Shown: piece by piece, positions 59,542-64,000 of the stretch
How the letters are laid out: every line of letters begins with the position of its first letter
How positions within the stretch are numbered: position 1 is the first letter of the stretch
NCBI GenBank assembly: GCA_021018815.1
Contig: JAITYX010000017.1
Span: 4,774,001-4,838,000 of the forward strand
Reading direction: 5' to 3'
DNA length: 64,000 nucleotides
DNA from: Talinum fruticosum
Taxonomy: Eukaryota > Streptophyta > Magnoliopsida > Caryophyllales > Talinaceae
Notes under the pieces: generated by a model
Seen by the model: only the letters and a program-made list of their open reading frames with translations
Database searches by the model: none
Told to the model about the DNA's origin: nothing
Program-made: the position numbers and the translations under genes

Positions 59542-62014
59542 ATGCGTCATCAAAAATTGTATAAATACACCAAGGGGATGTTGTTCATGTACAAAAGCGG
59601 CACAAAGAAAACCATCATGCCCTCAAGCTCTAGTGCATAATATTAACTACAACAGGCTATATCAATCAGTTTCCTTTGATTCACTCATAATCCATAATAT
59701 GGAGCGTTAAATTATGTCCTTTATATAAGAATGATGTTGGTGACATATCCTTATGTCATTCCAATATATTTCTTTATTACGCGTGAAATATATACTTTCC
59801 CCTCTAAGAAAAAAGAAATCCTTTCCCCGCAAATTTTGTGATAAATTTTATTGCTTTGAATTGTTGGAAGTCAACATTGGTTGCGTTATTTACAGTCATC
59901 CTTTGATTGTGGTAGGGTTGCTCACAATCTTCGCACGTGTTTGCGAATAATATTTCTAGCAAAGGAACTGCAGTGCATGCAGAGTTCGGCGAGCTAAATT
60001 TGCATCTGGCTGATGAATATCAGGAAAGCTTGAAGGAATGTCTGTTTGGAGTGGAAACAAACTCTGGGTGTTTATTGCATGTTGCGAAAGTTGGTCTGGA
60101 TTGGGGCAAAAAGGACATGGATACACTTCCAAAAGACGGTTCCAAGTCCATTTCTGCTCTTTCTGTTGATGTGACTGGGATGGGTATCTACTTCACTATG
60201 CGGCGTGTGGAATCACTTATTACAACTGCTATTTCTTTGCAAGCTCTTTTCAAAAGGTTGTCTGGTCCTGGGAAGAAAAATCAAGTTCGAGGAGGACGTC
60301 CATCAAAATCGTCTGGAAAAGGGACCCGGTTGTTCAAATTTAATCTTGAGCGTTGTTCTGTCAACTTTTGTGCTGATGTTGGTTTGGAGAACGCAGTTAT
60401 CGAAGACCCCAAGCGTGTAAATTATGGATCACAAGGAGGTCGGTTTTTAGTAACTGTTTCAGCTGATGGTTGCCCAAGAACTGCTGACATTTTCTCCACA
60501 GTTTCAGATGAATGCAAAAAGTTAAAGTATTCTGTATCACTTGATATCTTACATCTTAGTGTCTGCTTGAACAAGGACAAACGTTCTGTGCAGATGGACC
60601 TTGAAAGGGCCCGATCAATCTACCAGGAGCACCCAGATGATCATATTCTTGGTACAAAAGTTCTACTGCTTGACATGCAAAATGCAAAATTTGTACGTCG
60701 TTCTGGAGGTCTCAAAGAGATAGCCGTCTGCTCTCTTTTTAGTGCTACTGACATTGCCGTTCGTTGGGAGCCGGATGTGCAAATATCTGTGTTTGAGCTC
60801 ATGTTGCACTTGAAGTTGCTTATACATAATCAAAAGCTTAAGGAAGCAAATGATGATCACTTGACAAGTGCTCCTGATACAGCTGACCCTAAACTGCACA
60901 ATGAAATCATTGCAGAGTCTGGGCATGTAGAGAAACAACTTAAGAAAAAGAATCTGTATTTGCTATAGATGTGGAAATGCTTACCGTATCTGCAGAGGTT
61001 GGGGATGGTGTTGAAGCATTGGTAAAAGTTCAGTCTATATTTTCAGAGAATGCCCGCATCGGGATGCTCCTTGAGGGACTTATAATTAGCCTTAATGATT
61101 GCAGGATTTTTAAAAGTAGTCGGATGCAGATATCTCGTATTCCTAAGACTTCAAATTTCTCTGATGCGACCTTAACTACCACGTGGGACTGGATAATTCA
61201 AGGTCTTGATGTGCACATTTGTATGCCATACAGGTTGGAGTTGCGTGCCATTGATGATTCCATTGAAGATATGTTACGGGCTCTGAAGCTTATTATGGCT
61301 GCAAAAAGAAAGCAATTTTTTCTGTAAAGAAAGAGAGCTCAAAACCCAAAAAAGTTGGCACTTCAGAGTTTGGATGCATCAAGTTTTGCATACGTAAGCT
61401 CACTGCTGATATTGAAGAGGAGCCCATGCAGGGCTGGCTTGATGAACATTACCAACTCCTGAGAAATGAAGCCCGTGAGTTGGCTATTAGATTGAATTTT
61501 CTTGATGAATTGGTCACCAAAGGTGAGCAATGTTCAACTGCAGCTGATATAAATGATTCAACCTCAGTCAACATCATAAAGTATGATGGGGGTGATGTAG
61601 ATCTTCAAGATTCTGCTGCTATTAACAAGTTGCGGGAAGACATCTATAAGAAGTCATTCAAATCATATTACAAGGCGTGTCAGAATCTGCAGCTATCTGA
61701 AGGTTCAGGAGCCTGTAGGGAGGGATTCCAGTCTGGTTTCAGGCCCAGTAGAAGCAGGGCTTCTCTTTCTCTATTATTGCTACAGACTTGGATCTTACTT
61801 TGAAAAAAATTGAAGGTGGTGAAGAAGGGATGATAGAGGTCGTAAAAGACTTGACCCTGTTGCACGGGAGAATAATATACCATTTTCAAGACTGTATGGG
61901 AGCAGCATGAGCTTGCGTACTGGTACACTTACTGTTCAGATAAGAAATTACACATATCCTATCTTTGCAGCTGCTTCTGGTAAATGTGAAGGGTGCTTGG
62001 TGCTAGCACAGCAG
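38823..62014 (+). CDS. SAB: SABRE/KINKY POLLEN-type bridge-like lipid transfer protein, 5' part, nine exons
   Basis: Exons: 38823-38893, 41952-42063, 42499-42777, 44499-44763, 47821-48032, 48888-49061, 49170-49247, 55107-55358 and 59916-62014, all GT-AG and in phase; the gene continues past the window. The start encodes MEASPANFLFRFLFVSIILW, a membrane-anchoring helix. Exon 2 adds LAWALSRVVGASVGFRVGGW, the amphipathic N-terminus of the family. Later landmarks are SLVKLGAGFFSRDPKLQVLI, AEFGELNLHLADEYQ, GLDVHICMPYRLELRAIDD and EEEPMQGWLDEHYQL. About 1,180 of roughly 2,600 residues are present. SABRE-family proteins (yeast FMP27, animal BLTP2) form a long lipid-conducting groove; in plants they govern cell expansion, division-plane orientation and pollen-tube growth. 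Exon 9 carries four 1-bp homopolymer deletions (near 60959, 61316, 61766, 61853). Restoring them makes exon 9 exactly 701 codons. Confidence 0.93.
40495..40765 (+). mobile_element. Degraded retroelement RNase H (RVT_3-type) fragment
   Basis: Broken frames read an LMMLRNGIREA-like start and end with VVINHIFRGA, the pattern of the RNase H domain found in plant LINEs and related orphan RNase H genes. Several frameshifts are present. Confidence 0.4.
41200..41636 (+). mobile_element. LINE (L1-type) 3' end, copy in SABRE intron 1
   Basis: It carries the zinc-binding RT tail (CVAWWTTWKE-like region at about 41355-41400, with FKLYLLKNLCSWSLVLNGG). The family's 3' terminus follows (a tail encoding gtgacttcccCTTGGTGG and ending ATTACTCATCAAAAAA). 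It is 5'-truncated, lies in the same orientation as the host gene, and is frameshifted. Confidence 0.75.
43570..44115 (+). mobile_element. Possible hAT-type relic in SABRE intron 3
   Basis: The left edge is rich in CACCTAGGTGCTCC / TTGAGGCA words. A donor-like CAGCAG|GTAAGT is followed by a (CT)n polypyrimidine tract, and the right edge is GAGAGACGCC. The architecture parallels the 5' part of the hAT relic at 16812. No transposase part was seen. Confidence 0.35.
44116..44290 (-). mobile_element. LINE 3' end in SABRE intron 3, antisense
   Basis: It starts with the T-run and TGATGAGTAATCAAAAAATT, the reverse complement of the LINE family's 3' end. It then reads back through GTGCCAAGGGGATGGCACCC and the end of the zinc-binding RT region. 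Confidence 0.75.
45185..45590 (-). mobile_element. LINE zinc-binding RT fragment in SABRE intron 4, antisense
   Basis: The reverse strand carries the WxFG-KE-NxxxW-like end and the MCL/HC zinc-binding region of the same LINE family (compare ORF2 of 45660-47581). It lacks the 3' tail and is frameshifted. Confidence 0.6.
45660..47581 (+). mobile_element. Longest LINE copy: RT C-terminus, zinc-binding domain and 3' tail
   Basis: This 5'-truncated L1-type element lies in SABRE intron 4, same strand as the gene. In order it shows the RT end (YLGLPFGASYKC, RLAKWKSKLSKRGKLALLQS, then PVYFMSLFTIP in another frame), the linker SWDDV...GGLGVR, a WWGDQPLKIQFPHLS region at about 46655-46700, and the zinc-binding RT domain (WMSKALTKACFLAWAATLG, then KKRNFKLASRYLMCL). 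A KSWALGIWKLIPLAIWWSTW block follows, and an A-rich end at 47567-47581. At least three frameshifts separate the blocks. It is the best local reference for the family. Confidence 0.85.
49636..49964 (+). mobile_element. LINE copy with internal deletion, SABRE intron 7
   Basis: It begins in the zinc-binding region (AIWKSKAPLKVCFFAWVAT), then jumps by deletion near 49741 to the SFDDFKLYFLRTLYSWS block. It ends in a poly(A) of about 17 bases at 49948-49964. Confidence 0.75.
49965..50416 (+). mobile_element. Second LINE 3' end directly behind the previous copy
   Basis: It starts within the zinc-binding region (DHLLVRCRRVSLPWPL), carries the TWKERDQRIFEGKE block, and ends GATTACTCATAAAAAA. It follows the poly(A) of the preceding copy without a spacer. 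Confidence 0.75.
50852..51167 (-). mobile_element. Short antisense LINE copy inserted at another LINE's tail
   Basis: Its T-run (50852-50863) follows directly after the left copy of a 16-bp target duplication. It covers only the family's last ~300 bp and abuts the T-run of the next copy. Confidence 0.75.
51168..52205 (-). mobile_element. Antisense LINE copy, ~1.0 kb, with target-site duplication
   Basis: The zinc-binding domain is readable (KRRNFKLASRCAMCLAEEKS, SVDHLFVHCQYVTALWHLSF). Upstream RT-linker DNA extends to 52205. The 16-bp TGAAGACTGAATATTT lies at 50836-50851 and 52206-52221, flanking this copy plus the short one at its tail. Confidence 0.8.
52500..53072 (+). mobile_element. LINE 3' end interrupted by a small MITE
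   Basis: The zinc-binding tail runs to 52847 and resumes at 52980 with the 3' UTR (TTTTGTGCTTGCACCTTTTA). The DNA at 52848-52979 is a separate insertion. It is strongly frameshifted. Confidence 0.65.
52848..52979. mobile_element. 132-bp MITE nested in a LINE
   Basis: The ends GGCCCTGTTTCATTT and AAATGGAACAAGGCC form a 15-bp inverted repeat with two mismatches, flanked on both sides by ATA. The interior repeats CTTTACAACT / CTTACAACTCC. Ends and size resemble Tourist-type MITEs. Confidence 0.75.
53087..53755 (-). mobile_element. Antisense LINE copy with target-site duplication
   Basis: Reverse-strand frames match the family's zinc-binding end. An 11-bp CCATAAGAATT occurs at 53076-53086 and 53756-53766, and near-identical GTTA follows each, giving a duplication of about 15 bp. 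The duplication is well preserved, so the insertion is comparatively recent for this set. Confidence 0.8.
55403..56345 (-). mobile_element. Antisense LINE copy, SABRE intron 8
   Basis: It begins GATGAGTGATAGAAAACATA, close to the family's 3' end, and reads back through the zinc-binding region (TTCCTCAAGTCACATAGAGC) to linker DNA near 56300. It is more diverged than the other copies. Confidence 0.7.
56409..56980. mobile_element. Tourist-like MITE with TTA target duplication and ATT microsatellite
   Basis: The ends GGGCCCGTTCG and CGAACAGGCTA are inverted, with TTA on both sides (56406-56408, 56981-56983). Both flanks consist of many GCTCATAACCGC / CGCTATAAC words, and the centre (56636-56870) is an ATT/ATA microsatellite. 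The 3-bp TTA duplication suggests PIF/Harbinger (Tourist) origin. Confidence 0.75.
57130..57325 (-). mobile_element. Short antisense LINE 3' end
   Basis: GAGTAATCAAAAGTTGTATT followed by GACACCACAGGGATGTTACC matches the reversed 3' terminus of the family. The body is truncated within 200 bp. Confidence 0.65.
57693..57850. mobile_element. 158-bp Tourist-like MITE with TAA target duplication
   Basis: The ends are inverted with mismatches (GGGCTTGCTCGTTTCAGCGT and CACTGAAATGGACTGGCCA). TAA lies on both sides (57690-57692, 57851-57853). Internal GCTAACCGCTAATTATAAAC words link it to the larger MITE at 56409. Confidence 0.7.
58085..58436 (+). mobile_element. LINE 3' end, sense, SABRE intron 8
   Basis: PLPIWCATWKKRNYWIFEDK and FQEFKLYFFRMLYL are the family's last coding block. 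The 3' UTR follows (TTGTACATGGGTGACATGCC) and ends GATTACTCCTAGAAGAAAGG. Confidence 0.75.
58466..58820 (-). mobile_element. LINE 3' end, antisense
   Basis: It starts TTTTGATGAATAATCAAAAA, then reads the reversed 3' UTR and last coding block. It abuts a sense-oriented upstream LINE segment at 58826. Confidence 0.75.
58826..59225 (+). mobile_element. LINE segment from upstream of the RT domain, inverted relative to its neighbour
   Basis: Frames read a MCSLRWKGFSDLVKAWWNEF-like stretch with WGSSSFILAK and KMKLKDWNRDVFVHLDHKME, the ORF2 region between endonuclease and RT in plant L1 elements. Together with 58466-58820 it may be one insertion with a 5' inversion. Confidence 0.65.
59468..59540. 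repeat. (TA)n microsatellite, ~72 bp
   Basis: An uninterrupted TA dinucleotide run that ends at the start of a short antisense LINE terminus (59541-59640). It is a likely hypervariable site. Confidence 0.95.
59541..59640 (-). mobile_element. ~100-bp antisense LINE terminus
   Basis: TGATGCGTCATCAAAAATTG followed by ACACCAAGGGGATGTTGTTC is the reversed 3' end of the family. It is severely 5'-truncated. Confidence 0.65.
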
Positions 62015-63757
62015 GTAAGTATAAAAACATCCTTTTTTCTGTGAATTTTCTCCGTCTATGTCTTATCCTTTAAAACTTCTTTTGTTCTGCAAGCTAATTT
62101 CTCAATTCATTCAATTTGTCATCTCTGCACTTGTTCCTAATGTGATGAAATAATTTATATCATAAGGATCACTTATCGCCTGAGATGTTTTCATAATGTA
62201 AAAGAATCGAAAAACAAAAGAGTGTCACTCTTGTATGTATATGCTGTGAGGGCAAGTAATCTTCCAACATATATCATTCTGTGAAGGATCTAGGAAGTTT
62301 AAATAAGGATGTCATTTCGAGGTTTGATTTTGATTAGTGCTAATGGACTATTATAGGTGTCCACTCCAGAAACTTTTAACGTATTTTCAGGCATGAAAGG
62401 AAGTACTTATTGGGCAAAATGGTTGTGACAGACAATTAAGTTGAACATAAGTCCACACATGAGTCAATACACTAAAGTAAATGAAGGGGATTTGTATGGC
62501 AACCTAACAGGCTGATCATCTTCATTTCTGATGCTAGTACTTTTGAGATGCATTTAATTTTCGTATTGTCTCCTTTGAGAAATTAAAGCTGGTGATTCAT
62601 GTGAAAGAGAAAACGCTCCTGAGTTTTTAAATGAATGATATGAGAAGGATTTTTTATTTATTTATTTATTTTTTTAATTATGATTGGCGCTTCATATAGG
62701 TTTGAGAAGTTGAACTAAATCCATAAGAGTTAATTAAAATATTCTAAAATCTTTTGATTTCTTTTCTCAAGGTACTTTTATAAATTAAAGAGCAGAGCGT
62801 CTCTTTTAACTTTGGAAGGTTTTTTGTGTAAGCAACATATGTAAGAACTAAATACTAATATCTATAATCTGAAATGAACTTTGAAAGACAATATTCACTT
62901 AACGCTCCCCCCAACAAAAAAAAGACCCTAAAGCGTGCCCTCGAAAATTCCCTTGACAAGCCCCTCCAAAATTCTAGCTTATATTTTTTTGAATGAATAG
63001 TGCGTAAAGTCCCTGAATAGTGATAGCTCCCTTGCTTCACTTTATGTATGACAATTAAAAATAAATTAGAGAAAAATACTTCTATGTTTAATTTTGTTTC
63101 CCTTTTTTGTCATTGAAAGGAAAATGAGTATAGAAAGTACAAAGAAGTCCTTAAATATGTCACTACCTTAATTGGTGTTTAGGTGCCTATTATTACTAAT
63201 TATAAAATAGTCCTATTAATTATTTTTTAGCACAATGTCTTGTCAACATTTTTTTTGGGTTGAAATCAGCCAAAAAAGACAATACAATACAATTACATAT
63301 ACAAGGAAAGAATGGAGGAATTATTCTTATTAATATTATCATTAAGAAAATGTGTTGCACTATAAGAGATAGGTAGTTAAAAAAGATATGCCTGCATTAT
63401 AATCGTTAATTGTTGAATTATCCTTATTAACCAACAAAGAGGAGATGGGATACATTAATAATAATAGCATTCATTTGACCCATGGAAAATCCGGAGATGA
63501 GGCCAGATGCAAAAACCTCCTTAACTGACAAAAAAAAAAGGAAATGAAAAAAGAGAGATAGGGCTCCCTAGAGGCTGAAAAGAATTCTATAGGGGAACCA
63601 TCTACTACCGCAAAAGAGGCTGAAGATACGGGGCCCTGTTTGGCAATATGTATCAGGTGTTTGATTCAGTTGTTTTTTGAAAAGGTGTTTGGTAAAATTA
63701 GCTGTTTGAGAAAAGGATGTTTGGTGAAATTTCATTTATGCCCTTATGTCTAAGTTG

Positions 63758-63823
<66 letters not shown>

Positions 63824-64000
63824 CATTTTATTTTATTTTCAAATATAATTATATTTATGTTATGTATACAAATTATCTTCATTTATAAAACTTTATCTTC
63901 TTACTATTTTGACAAAATTTATATTCATTTGCTATCTAATATTTATTATATTCATTTTAAATAAAAAATAATAGCTCCAAACTTTTGGGCAAATGTGTCA
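62015..64000 (+). other. SABRE intron 9, incomplete at the window edge
   Basis: It opens with CAG|GTAAGT after exon 9. No further exon of the gene was recognised before 64000. The stretch holds AT-rich DNA, a (TA)n run at 63763-63815, and at about 63630 a GGGGCCCTGTTTGGC word that could be the left end of a MITE extending past the window. Confidence 0.7.
63763..63815. repeat. (TA)n microsatellite in SABRE intron 9
   Basis: A near-perfect TA run of about 52 bp. The ORF spanning it is an artefact of the repeat. Confidence 0.9.

Noticed and set aside
60957..61853. Programmed ribosomal frameshifting to explain the SABRE exon 9 breaks
   Set aside because: Four shifts in the same direction class at plain homopolymers, with no slippery heptamer or conserved precedent in the family; sequencing error or decay is simpler.

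Overview
The window is nuclear DNA of a flowering plant, most likely a eudicot. The evidence is AT-rich intergenic DNA, spliceosomal introns, plant-specific protein families, and abundant plant-type LINEs, hAT and Tourist-like elements, plus an endogenous pararetrovirus-like element. The species cannot be named from the sequence alone. No tRNA, rRNA or CRISPR array was recognised.

Layout. (1) 1-2645, + strand: the last six exons of a CRT-like (CLT) plastid transporter; one intron has a GC donor. (2) 2646-8400: gene-poor DNA with a MITE. (3) 8623-9117, +: an intact single-exon calmodulin-like protein with four EF-hands. (4) 9118-18700: gene-poor DNA with a 1.2 kb inverted repeat around a (TAA)n tract and a hAT transposon reduced to its BED zinc finger and acidic tail. 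(5) 18749-22617, -: a seven-exon neuroguidin (Sas10/Utp3/C1D family) gene with a LINE relic in intron 2 and one 1-bp frameshift. (6) 22800-38300: repeat-rich DNA. Its core is an 8.5 kb minus-strand element with the pararetrovirus order (movement-protein-like, coat-like with CCHC, protease, RT, RNase H) and an initiator-Met tRNA primer site. It is flanked by ~0.57 kb direct repeats and interrupts a MITE. (7) 38300-64000, +: the 5' part (nine exons, about 1,180 codons) of a SABRE/KINKY POLLEN-type gene (bridge-like lipid transfer family). Its large introns hold at least fifteen fragments of a plant L1-type LINE in both orientations. The gene runs off the right edge.

The four host genes have unrelated roles (plastid thiol transport, calcium sensing, ribosome biogenesis, lipid transfer and cell shape) and do not form a functional cluster. 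The main points for a second look are the pararetrovirus-like element with LTR-like ends, five single-base homopolymer contractions that break otherwise well-conserved exons, the long inverted repeat, and the LINE accumulation in the SABRE introns.
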